NCBI GenBank assembly: GCA_014378995.1
Contig: JACMMP010000121.1
Span: 1 to 43,746 of the forward strand
Direction: 5' to 3'
Origin: Hyphomonadaceae bacterium
GTDB taxonomy: Bacteria; Pseudomonadota; Alphaproteobacteria; Caulobacterales; Aquidulcibacteraceae
DNA: 43,746 bases
In this document: one piece after another, positions 1-7,762 of the stretch
Layout of the letters: every line of letters starts with the position of its first letter
Position numbering within the stretch: the first letter of the stretch is position 1
Made by a program: the position numbers and the translations under genes
Notes under the pieces: generated by a model
Told to the model about the DNA's origin: nothing
Databases searched by the model: none
The model's input: only the letters and a program-made list of their open reading frames with translations

Positions 1-374
1 ACGCCGCGCGACAGCATGCCCTCGATGTGCTCGGGTTTAAGAATGTCCCCCGTTGTTTGAATTGAAATATGCGGCCCATGCTCACCCCAGCGAGCGCGAA
101 TTTCTTCAAGGACCGGATAGAACAATTCCTCGCGTACGCCGTCTATCAGCAGTTCGCCGCCGGCCATCACCAACAGCGTGTGTTTGCGCGAGCCCTTTGT
201 GTCAGTAAAGCTCATATCATCAGGCAGGTTGGCGATGATCCGCCGATACGCGGCTTGCCCCTCTCCGACGACGCGCTTGAGGTCGTCGCGTACATACGGC
301 CGAAATCGATCATCGTAGCAATGCGGGCAGCGCCGGTGGCACGCCCACGTCAATACCCAATAGATGGCTTCCAT
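1..374 (-). CDS. Radical SAM domain protein (3' end cut by window edge)
   Basis: The minus strand is open from an ATG at 374 to the window edge, giving about 124 N-terminal residues. Residues 11-18 read CHRRCPHC, the C-x3-C-x2-C signature that binds the radical SAM 4Fe-4S cluster, and it lies right after a short beta strand (AIYWVLTW), as expected for the first strand of the barrel. A later stretch, LLVMAGGELLIDG, fits the second strand and its glycine-rich SAM-contacting motif. The substrate cannot be told from this fragment; any SPASM or other C-terminal cluster domain would lie beyond the edge. The RBS before the ATG is weak (AGAG). The gene is divergent from the DUF547 gene across about 135 bp. 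The family call is firm and the function is unknown. Confidence 0.8.
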   Translation of the reverse strand, partial: MEAIYWVLTWACHRRCPHCYDDRFRPYVRDDLKRVVGEGQAAYRRIIANLPDDMSFTDTKGSRKHTLLVMAGGELLIDGVREELFYPVLEEIRARWGEHGPHISIQTTGDILKPEHIEGMLSRG

Positions 375-509
375 CGTGCACTCTTACTTTACAATAGCGG
401 CGCAGCTGATCGCCCGCGGTCTGTCGGGTCAAGTATGCTTTTGTCGACCTAGATGAAACCAATCAACGCGCTGGCGCGTACGCAAACAAGGGAAAATAGG
501 AGCGCCGGA

Positions 510-1298
510 ATGCTTGCTCGTAAACTGTTCGGCGCTGCAACCCTCGCGCTGGGCTTGCTCGCTTCACCGCTCGCGGCGCACGCGGCCGATACGGCCACCT
601 ATGACCGACTTCTGACGCGCTATGTGATCGCCTCGCCCGATGGCATCAATCGCGTGCGTTATGCGGCATGGGCGGGAGACGCAGACGACGTCAATGCGCT
701 CAATGCCTATGTGGCGTCACTCGAACGGGACCGCCCATCGAACATGACACGTGACGAGCGGTTGGCCCATTGGATTAATCTCTACAACGCCGTCACGCTG
801 CAAATCATCCTCGAGAAATATCCCGTGCGCTCCATCCGCGATATCCGCAGCCGCACGCTGGATCCGCGCGGCTTGATCGGCCCATGGCGCACCCAGCGCG
901 TCACAGTTGAAGGTCGTCGCCTCACCTTAGATCAGATCGAAAATTCGATCCTACGCCCTGAATTCAATGAGCCACGCATTCATTACGCAATCAATTGCGC
1001 CTCAATTGGCTGCCCCAATCTCAGGGCGCGCGCTTGGAGAGCTGAAACGTTGGACGCAGACCTGACCGAGGCCGCACGCGCCTACGTGAACCATCCGCGC
1101 GGCGTGTCGGTCGATGCGCAGGGACGTGTCCGCGGGTCGAACATCTATCAATGGTTCGCGGCAGACTTTGGCGGCAATGCAGCCGGCGTCCTGGCGCATG
1201 TGCAGCGCTACGCGTCGCCCGAGCTTCGCGCCCGCCTCGCCAGTGCGACCACGATTTCTGGCTACGCGTATGACTGGGCCTTGAACGACGTGGATTGA
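510..1298 (+). CDS. Secreted DUF547 domain protein
   Basis: This is a 262-residue DUF547 protein, a family of unknown biochemical role. The start chosen is the ATG at 510, preceded by AGGAG at 498-502 with 7 nt spacing; it opens a clean signal peptide (positive MLARK, hydrophobic core, cleavage near AAHAA). The reading frame is also open from 453, but that start would put a charged extension before the signal peptide. Family landmarks are INLYNAVTLQIILEKYPV near the middle and HYAINCASIGCPNL, whose two cysteines are characteristic. The protein is probably periplasmic. It appears monocistronic; the downstream space holds repeat copy A and then a decayed kinase on the other strand. Confidence 0.9.
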   Translation: MLARKLFGAATLALGLLASPLAAHAADTATYDRLLTRYVIASPDGINRVRYAAWAGDADDVNALNAYVASLERDRPSNMTRDERLAHWINLYNAVTLQIILEKYPVRSIRDIRSRTLDPRGLIGPWRTQRVTVEGRRLTLDQIENSILRPEFNEPRIHYAINCASIGCPNLRARAWRAETLDADLTEAARAYVNHPRGVSVDAQGRVRGSNIYQWFAADFGGNAAGVLAHVQRYASPELRARLASATTISGYAYDWALNDVD

Positions 1299-1490
1299 AC
1301 GGAGCGCGAATGTGAAAACTCAACGAGCACCCTGGGCGTGAGCAAAATTCATCACTGAGGTGCTTCAAGATTCGATCTCGCGGAAGAATATTCGATTAGC
1401 ACCATCGCAGGTCGAAGAAACTTCTATCCATTTTCGCAGCGGGCGAGTTTTCACACAGCCTCGGCCAAACGTAGTCAGGGAGCAGACTTG

Positions 1491-1568
1491 CACGGCCGGC
1501 CTACTCGCTCCAATGCAGTCACACGCTTAGCACCCCAGCAACGGCGAGATCTCGCCGAAGGCAGTCAT
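1491..1568 (+). repeat. Dispersed intergenic repeat, copy A
   Basis: This segment aligns with copies B (6563-6655) and C (15720-15812). Shared blocks in order are CGGCC.ACTC.CTCCA, CAGTC followed by CGCTTAG, AGCAACGGCG, and TCTCGCCGAA before AGTCA. It lies between convergent genes and has no coding potential. The remainder of 1299-1626 holds nothing else I can recognise. Confidence 0.6.
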
Positions 1569-1626
1569 ACGGAGGCTTACCGCTGCGTCGAGCGAAATCA
1601 GGACGGCCGCTGATTGGAAACTTGCG

Positions 1627-2374
1627 TCAAGGCGCATCCAACACTTCGCGTATTTTCCGCGCCAATTGGTCAAGACCATAAGGCTTGCTCAAAAGGCTGG
1701 TGCCACGATCGAGGACGCCGTTGTGAACCACTGCGTTGCGCGTGTAGCCCGTCGTAAACAGCACCTTTAGCCCCGGCCGTAACGCGGCAGCCTCGTCCGC
1801 GAGTTTGCGTCCGCTCATCTCGGGCATCACGATGTCGGTGAAGAGCAGCGCGATAGGCGCGTTGCTTCGCAATGTGTTTAAGGCGCTCGACGCACTCGCG
1901 GCTTCAATTACAGCATATCCGAGCTCGCCCAGCATCGCAGAGGCGATCTCCAGACGGTGGTCATTCAACAAGCAGAATTGTTTCCGACGCTTTACCCCGT
2001 GGAACGTCATACTTCATTGTCGCCGGCGCGTGAGCGGCGTCGACATAATGTCGCGGAAGATAGACCTTGATCGTCGTTCCTTGTCCGACTTCCGAGTAGA
2101 TTTTAACGTGGCCACCCGACTGCTTCACGTAGCCGAAGATCTGGCTCAAACCGAGACCGGTGCCTTTGCCGACGGGCTTGGTGGTGAAGAAGGGTTCGAA
2201 TGCGCGATCGATCGTTTCTTGCGCCATCCCTGAACCGGTATCCGTAACGGCCAGAAGCACATACTGACCCGCCCCGACCTCGGCGTGCGCGCGAGCGTAG
2301 TCGTCATCGAGATGCGCGTTGGATGTCTCGATCGTGATCTTTCCACCATCGGGAATCGCATCGCGCGCAAGGTC
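1627..2374 (-). pseudogene. Decayed hybrid histidine kinase (HATPase plus receiver, frameshifted)
   Basis: Read on the minus strand from about 2374, the frame gives DLARDAIPDGGKITIETSN, then DTGSGM (G1 box) and GKGTGLGL (G2 box) of a PAS/HisKA-type sensor kinase, ending at KASETILLVE followed by TGA at 1963-1961. A second frame (from about 1971 to 1627) continues with DHRLEIASAMLGELGY, the phospho-acceptor region LLFTDIVMPEMSG, and LLSKPYGLDQLARKI, a normal receiver domain. Restoring two bases in GTTGAATGAC (to GTTGAAGATGAC) would give the usual receiver start LLVEDDH, so a 2-bp deletion best explains the break and removes part of the acidic pocket. The PAS, HisKA and N-box regions upstream are missing. 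This is a non-functional relic. An intact neighbour kinase of another type lies at 8218-10611. Confidence 0.8.
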
Positions 2375-2487
2375 GCATGGCTCCCTATATGACCGAACTG
2401 AAGTTCCAGCCCCAGCCTGCGAGCGCCGCCGACCCGGACCGACCGGCCGCTTGATTCAGACTTTTCGGGTGGCGAGCGCGCCTTTGA

Positions 2488-2542
2488 GGGAGGGAGACGG
2501 ATCCAAACTGTCGGACCAGTTTTGGCAATTCCGTCCCCTCCC
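2488..2542. repeat. Long near-perfect inverted repeat (hairpin)
   Basis: The left arm 2488-2510 and right arm 2517-2542 are nearly exact reverse complements around a 6-base loop (TCGGAC). The arms pair GGGAGGG, GACGGA and CCAAA.CTG with only small bulges. It lies 69 bp past the stop of the DUF421 gene on that gene's strand, so it could end its transcript, although no T-tract follows. A REP-like element is the alternative. Nothing else is recognisable in 2375-2610. Confidence 0.55.
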
Positions 2543-2610
2543 GCCCCGTTCGCAAGCCGCGCGCTTTTGTGGCGGGGCGAAAGCGAGACCCGACCGCTCG
2601 GAGAAACTAG

Positions 2611-3141
2611 TTAGCGTTTGGTGTCGCGTTTGATGAAGCTGATCATGCCGTCGGATTCCATGCAGGCCTCTCGCACTTCGGAGATGTCGGCGATCCCTTC
2701 CTCGCGCATGTGGGTCATCAGTTCGTCCTTGGTCACCAGCTCCGCCCGCATGTTCCTGGCCAACAGGCGACCGTCCTTGATCAGCATCACCGACATCGGG
2801 TTGAAGAAACGCTCGAACCTCGGGGACCGATAGCTCAGCCATTCGATGGTCGAACTCCAGCACAGCACGGTCGCCACGAGCACGGCTCCCTCGACCACCG
2901 ACAGGTAGTCGGCCGTGAACCCCGGACCAGCGATCTCGGCGATCAGCACGACGACCAGAATGTCGGTTGTGCCAATCCCGCCCGACTGGCGTTTGACCAC
3001 CAGCTTCAGCAGAACGACAATGACGAAATACATGATCGTTCCACGAACGATCATTTCCAGCACTGACCGCTCCGGTATGAAGATGGCGTGCCAGTCGATG
3101 CGCCAGAGCATGTTTTCCATTGTGCTCGCGCCCTCCAGCAT
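2611..3141 (-). CDS. DUF421 (YetF-type) inner membrane protein
   Basis: This 176-residue protein matches the DUF421/YetF family: a hydrophobic N-terminal half with about three membrane segments (IVRGTIMYFVIVVLLKLVV, TDILVVVLIAEIAG, and a third around VLVATVLCW) followed by a soluble YetF domain. That domain shows the typical run LIKDGRLLARNMRAELVTKD, then ELMTHMREEGIADISEV, with a closing DGMISFIK strand. The function of the family is not settled. An internal ATG at 3120 has GGAGG upstream at longer spacing and could be the real start (MENMLWRID), which would shorten the protein by 7 residues. No operon partner is evident; the flanking genes are decayed. Confidence 0.88.
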   Translation of the reverse strand: MLEGASTMENMLWRIDWHAIFIPERSVLEMIVRGTIMYFVIVVLLKLVVKRQSGGIGTTDILVVVLIAEIAGPGFTADYLSVVEGAVLVATVLCWSSTIEWLSYRSPRFERFFNPMSVMLIKDGRLLARNMRAELVTKDELMTHMREEGIADISEVREACMESDGMISFIKRDTKR

Positions 3142-3334
3142 CCGACTGGGATGTGCCTCTTGTTCCCAAGCTTGCGTCGGGATCGGAGCAAAGCACTATC
3201 GGCGCGGACGGTCCATCAAACTAGCGAGAACCGCACCCACCGGGCGCCATGCCAACAGCGATACTTACCTCTGAACTCCAATCGATGAACAAGACCAGAT
3301 GGAACGCGGCACGACGAAGTTGATTGGGACTAGT

Positions 3335-3826
3335 CTAACGCCGCGCGCGGTAGTGGTTCGGGCTAAGTCCGGCCACGCGTTTGAACATGGTAGAGAATTG
3401 GCTGTGACTGCGGAAACCGCAAGCTTCGGCGACTGCCGCCAGCGGAAGTTGGGTTTCGCGCAACAGGACTTTGGCGTGCTCCAGGCGCCGGTGGATGACG
3501 AAGGCGTAGGGCGCTAAACTGGTGGCGCGACGAAATCCTCGGCTGAAGTGAAAGACGCTGACGCCCGCCACCGCGGCCAGTTCGGAAAGGCCAATGTCCC
3601 GAGCAAGATTAGCTTCCACGAATTCAATGACCAGACTGACTCTGAAAGGCGCCAACACGTGTGGTGCGGAAGCGCCGATCGAAGGAAGCGTCGAATGCAG
3701 CTGCAGCAAACGGCAGACGGGGGTGTGTGCGAGACCCTCCCAATATAAGCGCCCGCCGCCCTTCCCGCCGTCGCCGCGTAGGCGCCTTTCCTCACCGGCT
3801 TGTTGCCGCGCATCAAGACCGGCCAC
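3335..3826 (-). CDS. AraC-family DNA-binding protein, probably N-terminally truncated
   Basis: The C-terminal 100 residues form a complete AraC/XylS DNA-binding domain with two helix-turn-helix units: VIEFVEANLARDIGLSELAA..AGVSVFHFSRGFRRATSLAPYAFV, then LAAVAEACGFRSHSQFSTMFKRVAGLSPNHYR. Typical family members are about 280-300 residues, with an N-terminal cupin-type sensor domain. Here only about 60 residues precede the HTH region, and an in-frame stop sits just upstream of the GTG at 3826. The stretch GGRLYWEGLAHTPVCRLLQLHS looks like the family's linker (usually GGRLYAEGLA..) altered by mutation. It is either a free-standing DNA-binding fragment or a pseudogene, and the second seems more likely. 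Confidence 0.65.
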   Translation of the reverse strand: MAGLDARQQAGEERRLRGDGGKGGGRLYWEGLAHTPVCRLLQLHSTLPSIGASAPHVLAPFRVSLVIEFVEANLARDIGLSELAAVAGVSVFHFSRGFRRATSLAPYAFVIHRRLEHAKVLLRETQLPLAAVAEACGFRSHSQFSTMFKRVAGLSPNHYRARR

Positions 3827-4224
3827 GATCAGATCACGGCGATAAAGCGTCGCTTACACTGAATCGGCCCGCCTTTCGCGTCGTGGTCGCGCCTAACCGC
3901 TAAAGTCACTCCAAGAGCGCCTTTGCCGAAGAACGTGAGATCAGGGGCCATTCCTCAAGTGGACGGATCGGCGCTGCTGACCTCGAAAGCTAAGCTGGTC
4001 TAGGCCCAGCGCGAACTTCCGTCCTCAGTTCGAAGCCAACTTCCCGCCCGGGTATTTCGCAGTGATGTAGCGAACAACTGCGTATGGCGAGGCGGGTAAA
4101 GGATTGATCCGCATTCACCACCCAGCACACGGAACCGATGTCCGCTGCTCACGTTCGAGTCAAATCCAATACCGATGCGGAATTAGGTCGAGCTCCGCCC
4201 AACGCTATTTAGAGGAGTGCGGTG
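3827..4224. other. Intergenic region without recognisable genes
   Basis: About 400 bp between the divergent AraC remnant and the DUF4142 gene. No ORF with family character, tRNA or convincing hairpin was seen. I could not find the missing sensor domain of the AraC gene here in any frame. The only recognisable element is the AGAGGAG ribosome binding site at 4211-4217 for the next gene. Confidence 0.5.
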
Positions 4225-5256
4225 ATGCCGACAAACTCAATCAGCTCAGATGCAAATGACGTGACTGAAATCATCTCGGCTTGGCCAGATCGCCCACGGC
4301 TCGGGGCGCAACTGATGATTGGAAAGTATGGCGCTCCGCAAGAAGCGACGGCCGACCAACTCGTCTGGCATGATCAAGGGGCATACAAAAAAATCAACGT
4401 CACGCGAGCCGAACATCACCACGATTTTCCAAAACCGCATATGGATTTCATGGAGCACACTATTAACTACCGAGTGCCGCCAGAGCGAGCGGCCGCTCTC
4501 GCGGAGTACGATGGCAGCTGCACGTTCGACCGAACTCGTGGCGAGCTGTCAGCTCGCTGCGATCTTGAGGGCCACAACATCCTCACGCTCAATCTCGCGC
4601 ATGACATCGTCACAGGAAAAATGACCGCTCAGCAGGCGCGAAAGGCGTTCAGCGAGATCGTTACCGACGATATTAAAGGCAAGTATCCCGCATACACCAC
4701 CGCGCTGCAGTTTGATCCCGAGGGCAGCGACGTCGCAGAGTTTGCAGATACGTCCACAATTCCGGGCTCGCCGGAGCGGCCCGATGGATTGACGGATACA
4801 AAGGGCGATAAAATCGATGGTGAGGTGCTGGGTTTCGTGGGCGCGGCGGATGAACTTGAAGTGGTCGCCGCAATCGCGGCTAGCGGGAAAAACCTCAAGC
4901 CCGAGATAGCCGAATTTGCGCAGATGCTTCATGAAGCGCACGGCAAGCACCTGGAGGCGACTCTCCTTCTCGGCCAGCGCATCGGCGTAACCCCATTGGA
5001 GACACCGGCGGTTGATTCCTTCCGTCAGAAGAACGCCGGCCAGCTCGCTGATCTGGCGACGCTGGATGGCGACGAGTTTTCCGATGCTTTCGTGGAGGCG
5101 AAGGTTAAGGGACACACCGAACTTATCGAGATGCTGGATAAAAAGCTAATTCAGTCGGCAAACAGTGCAGATGTAAAGCTGCACCTCAGTGAAATGCGAA
5201 CCCATCTGTCTAGCCATCTGGCCCAGGCAGAAGCGATGCGGTCGCATCCCGCATAG
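4225..5256 (+). CDS. Two-domain protein with C-terminal DUF4142 domain
   Basis: This protein has 343 residues from the ATG at 4225 (AGAGGAG, 7 nt spacing; a GTG one codon earlier is less well placed). Residues from about 195 on match DUF4142: FAQMLHEAHGKHLEATLLLG, then AFVEAKVKGHTELIEMLDKKL and LSEMRTHLSSHLAQAE, the usual four-helix ferritin-like layout. DUF4142 proteins are normally exported and about 170-200 residues long. This one has no signal peptide and carries an extra N-terminal domain of about 150 residues containing TRAEHHHDFPKPHMDFMEH and YDGSCTFDRTRGELSARCDLEGHNILTLN (split here only for description), which I do not recognise by name. It is probably cytoplasmic, with unknown function. 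A hairpin follows at 5301-5319. Confidence 0.8.
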   Translation: MPTNSISSDANDVTEIISAWPDRPRLGAQLMIGKYGAPQEATADQLVWHDQGAYKKINVTRAEHHHDFPKPHMDFMEHTINYRVPPERAAALAEYDGSCTFDRTRGELSARCDLEGHNILTLNLAHDIVTGKMTAQQARKAFSEIVTDDIKGKYPAYTTALQFDPEGSDVAEFADTSTIPGSPERPDGLTDTKGDKIDGEVLGFVGAADELEVVAAIAASGKNLKPEIAEFAQMLHEAHGKHLEATLLLGQRIGVTPLETPAVDSFRQKNAGQLADLATLDGDEFSDAFVEAKVKGHTELIEMLDKKLIQSANSADVKLHLSEMRTHLSSHLAQAEAMRSHPA

Positions 5257-5300
5257 TTCTGCTTTTTGTAGCCGAGCGCTCATGAACTGCCGATCGCCAG

Positions 5301-5319
5301 TTCGGGCTGAGTGCCCGAA
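5301..5319. terminator. Perfect 7-bp hairpin downstream of the DUF4142 gene
   Basis: TTCGGGC and GCCCGAA pair perfectly around TGAGT, 44 bp past the stop codon. No T-tract follows on either strand, so intrinsic termination is uncertain. Confidence 0.35.
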
Positions 5320-5683
5320 ATGGGCCAGTCGTGCGCCATCAATGCAGGACATGCTGCTACTACCTGTGCCACAGGACGGGTTTTACCAACTGAAAAATGG
5401 ACGCTCAGAGTTTATTCAATCCGCTCGAACGACATGAGCGGGCAAGCGAAGATCACAGTGTCAATTTTACCGAAGGGCCGGCGCGCTCCAATCTAGCCGC
5501 TCGCGGGCTGCCCGCTGTCGCGCCATCACCAAAGACCGCCGTTGGTTCGCCGCCGTTTCGGCGGCACGTTTCAGAGCACATGCGAAATCAGCAGCACCTT
5601 CCAATGGCCGACGAGGGTGAAGCACCGACGAGTAGAGGTGGCCTCATTGACTCTAATCACGACGGCGGGCCGCTCAAGTACGG
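5320..5683. other. Intergenic region with a partial repeat copy (D)
   Basis: This lies between convergent genes. Around 5459-5510 the text CAATTTTACCGAAGGGCCGG followed by GCGCTCCAATCTAGCCG resembles the first half of the dispersed repeat seen as copies A-C. A 103-codon open frame overlaps the region but has no family features or RBS and is not called. Confidence 0.4.
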
Positions 5684-6481
5684 TCATGAGCTTCCCTTCG
5701 CGCGTTGACGCAGAGTGTAGAAGATAACCGCGATACCAACGAGCATCATCGGCACGGAATAGGCCTGACCACGTGTCAGCGGGCCGATGAACGAGGCGTC
5801 CGGTTCGCGGGTGAACTCCACTAAACCGCGGCAGATCGCATAGCCAATGAGAAAAGCGCTGGCGAGCAGACCGTGGCGGGCGCGGATGGCGGCGCTTCGG
5901 GCCATGAGATTGATGACGACGAACAGCAGCACACCTTCCAGCGCGGCCTCATAGAGTTGGCTCGGGTGGCGCGGCACGCCGCCGGCAGCGGGATTGGGGA
6001 ACACGACCGCCCACGGCGCATCTGTCGGACGCCCCCAGAGTTCGCCGTTGATGTAATTGGCGATGCGGACGAGGAAGATGCCGATCGGCGACACGCACGC
6101 CATGATGTCGGAGAAGCCGAGGAAGGGGATGTTGCGCGGGCGGCAATAAAGCAATGCGGCTATTACGACGCCCAAGAAGCCGCCATGAAACGCCATGCCG
6201 CTTTCCCACACCGCGAACACTTTGAGCGGATTGGCGAGATAGTATTCCGGATTGTAAAGCAAGATGCTTCCAAGGCGCCCGCCGATCAGAACACCTGCGA
6301 TCGCCCATAGTGTGAACGCGTCGAAGGCACCACCCGGCACGCCATATTCCACGTTGCGTCGTGCCAAACGATCAGCAGCCCATAGCGCAAGTGCCAGCCC
6401 TGCGAAATACGCGAGGCCGTACCAGCGGATATCGACTGGACCGATGCTGAAGGCGATGGGATCGATGTTTGGAAACGGCAT
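5684..6481 (-). CDS. lgt: Prolipoprotein diacylglyceryl transferase
   Basis: Lgt transfers diacylglycerol from phosphatidylglycerol to the lipobox cysteine of prolipoproteins, the first step of lipoprotein maturation, in the inner membrane. The 265-residue length is normal and about seven hydrophobic segments are visible. Diagnostic motifs are FSIGPVDIRWYGLAYFAG at the N-terminus, MAFHGGFLGV, the signature RIANYINGELWGRPTDAPWA, and RHPSQLYEA followed by the final transmembrane helices. The arginine, asparagine, glutamate and glycine of the signature are all present. It would process the lipoproteins predicted elsewhere in the window (20161-20391 and 29342-31093). It appears monocistronic; repeat copy B sits just upstream. 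Confidence 0.97.
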   Translation of the reverse strand: MPFPNIDPIAFSIGPVDIRWYGLAYFAGLALALWAADRLARRNVEYGVPGGAFDAFTLWAIAGVLIGGRLGSILLYNPEYYLANPLKVFAVWESGMAFHGGFLGVVIAALLYCRPRNIPFLGFSDIMACVSPIGIFLVRIANYINGELWGRPTDAPWAVVFPNPAAGGVPRHPSQLYEAALEGVLLFVVINLMARSAAIRARHGLLASAFLIGYAICRGLVEFTREPDASFIGPLTRGQAYSVPMMLVGIAVIFYTLRQRAKGSS

Positions 6482-6562
6482 GGCGTTATCCTAGAGGGTC
6501 ATCTGCTCCGCGCCAATTCCGCCGCGGGCCGACGACCGCAAAGGGCCAGCGTCGGTCGGCGA

Positions 6563-6655
6563 GCGAATTTTCGCGACCGGCCTACTCTCTCCAGAGCAGT
6601 CAATCGCTTAGCTCCCGCAGCAACGGCCTGATGTCGCCGAAAGGCGACAGTCACA
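6563..6655 (+). repeat. Dispersed intergenic repeat, copy B
   Basis: This is one of the two longest copies, starting GCGAATTTTCGCGACCGGCC and ending in TCGCCGAAAGGCGACAGTCA. It matches copy C from the first base (GCGAATTT.CGCGA.CGG) through ATCGCTTAGC, AGCAACGGC and TCGCCGAAA. It fills most of the gap between divergent lgt and the end of the next minus-strand gene, and stops one base before that gene's stop codon. Confidence 0.6.
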
Positions 6656-6656
6656 G

Positions 6657-6977
6657 CTAGCGCGATACGGCCGCGACAAATGCAATGAACTCTGAAGATG
6701 GTTTCACTGTGTGGTCGGCAACGTAATGCCTGAACCCTTCTGGCCACGTCCAATCATTGAACGTGTATTGACCCGAGCCATTCTGCTGCCCGCAGACGCG
6801 GCAACGCGAAATACCCGCTGCGTATACGATTTCAGCGACCGCTTCGAGCGCAATGAGCGACGTCAAAAAGTCTTGTCGACCAGCCCATTCGTTACCCGGT
6901 ATCGGCCACGGCAGGTGCGACGCCTCGTCCACCGACCGCCGCCAAAACCCCTCGCATTTTGTCGGTTCGCCGCTCAT
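6657..6977 (-). CDS. Small hypothetical protein with CxxC (CRVCG) motif
   Basis: This is a 106-residue protein if started at the ATG at 6977; the frame is open to 7130, but the extra part overlaps repeat copy E and is basic and unconserved in appearance. Landmarks are FWRRSVDEASHLPWP at the N-terminus, a central CRVCGQQNGSGQYTFNDW and WPEGFRHYVADHTVKPSSEF towards the end. I recognise this layout (CxxCG..NGS, W-x-W-P-x-G-F-x-H-Y, V-x-P-S-x-E-F) as a recurring hypothetical family, without a known function. A single CxxC plus conserved histidines could bind one metal ion. There is no good RBS and no operon partner. Confidence 0.65.
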   Translation of the reverse strand: MSGEPTKCEGFWRRSVDEASHLPWPIPGNEWAGRQDFLTSLIALEAVAEIVYAAGISRCRVCGQQNGSGQYTFNDWTWPEGFRHYVADHTVKPSSEFIAFVAAVSR

Positions 6978-7046
6978 CCCTTGGCGCTTACGCTTGAACG
7001 TCCAACGTCCGCAATGGACCACGGCCCGCTCTAGCGTACGAAACCA

Positions 7047-7131
7047 CGACCGGCTGGGCCGCTCAAATGCTGCCGTCGGCAACGTGGTGGTTGCTAGGGC
7101 CGGATCTCGCCGAAGGCAGTCATGTTGCACA
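7047..7131 (+). repeat. Dispersed intergenic repeat, degenerate copy E
   Basis: It starts with CGACCGGC and ends with GGATCTCGCCGAAGGCAGTCAT, which is almost identical to the end of copy A. The middle is shortened and scrambled relative to copies B and C. Confidence 0.4.
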
Positions 7132-7464
7132 GGCTGGTCGTACAGGATTTTCGGCGCCTAGGGCCAACTCGGCGAAAACACTGGGTGAGCATGAACAGCG
7201 CTCCCACAGCCCAACACACGACGATAAAACCCGTCGCGGCCCACCACGGATTCTACCGGCCGTCTCCCCATGGTTCCATTTAGCGTAGGAGCTGGATTAG
7301 CTCAACGCGTAGAAGGCCGCGCACGTAAGCGCGAGGACGGCGATGGCGAAGGCCAAGGCAGCGAACAGCCCAGCGCTTGGTCTTGGTAGGCGCATGGACA
7401 GGCGCGAGCCGCTGCCGTTCCACGCGTTAGCGGCGCCCGCGCCTTCTTTCGCGCCCTAGCGCCT
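7132..7464. other. Intergenic region without recognisable genes
   Basis: About 330 bp rich in short open frames on both strands, none with an RBS, family motif or plausible protein composition. I see no RNA gene or strong hairpin. Confidence 0.4.
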
Positions 7465-7671
7465 TTAGGCCCATCCGGATTTATTCCGATCCGGTTTCTC
7501 GGATGGCAGCGGCTCGTGGGGTTGGAGACCATGATGTAAAACTTGCTCTTGGGCTTGTGTGTCGAAGAGCTGACCGCACACGTCGCAAAGCCGGCGCTCC
7601 GCCGTCGTCGCAATGCGTTCCTTCACGGCCCTGTGTTTCGGAAAGGGAGGGAGCGGCGGGAGCTTCGACAT
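7465..7671 (-). CDS. Small putative zinc-binding protein
   Basis: This 68-residue ORF begins MSKLPPLPPFPKHRAV and has a core LCDVCGQLFDTQAQEQVLHH followed by GLQPHEPLP. The C-x2-C pair, the HH pair and a later histidine in a PHEPL context resemble a recurring small zinc-finger-like hypothetical family. The RBS is weak. It is not clearly co-transcribed with anything: the next gene on the strand upstream (7763-8158) ends 91 bp away. The function is unknown. It could be a chance ORF, but the motif spacing argues for a real gene. Confidence 0.55.
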   Translation of the reverse strand: MSKLPPLPPFPKHRAVKERIATTAERRLCDVCGQLFDTQAQEQVLHHGLQPHEPLPSEKPDRNKSGWA

Positions 7672-7762
7672 ACGCTCGATTTAGGGCGCCTGAGCTGTAA
7701 GGTCCGTTACGAACCGCGCTCTATCAAATGATAATTTCGAACGTGCGTTAGCAATGGCGGTT

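Noticed and set aside
69-452. 127-codon plus-strand ORF at the left edge
   Set aside because: It is the antisense of the radical SAM gene, which has a clear cluster motif on the minus strand.
5397-5708. 103-codon plus-strand ORF downstream of the DUF4142 gene
   Set aside because: No RBS, signal or family features; it overlaps a partial repeat copy and the end of lgt.
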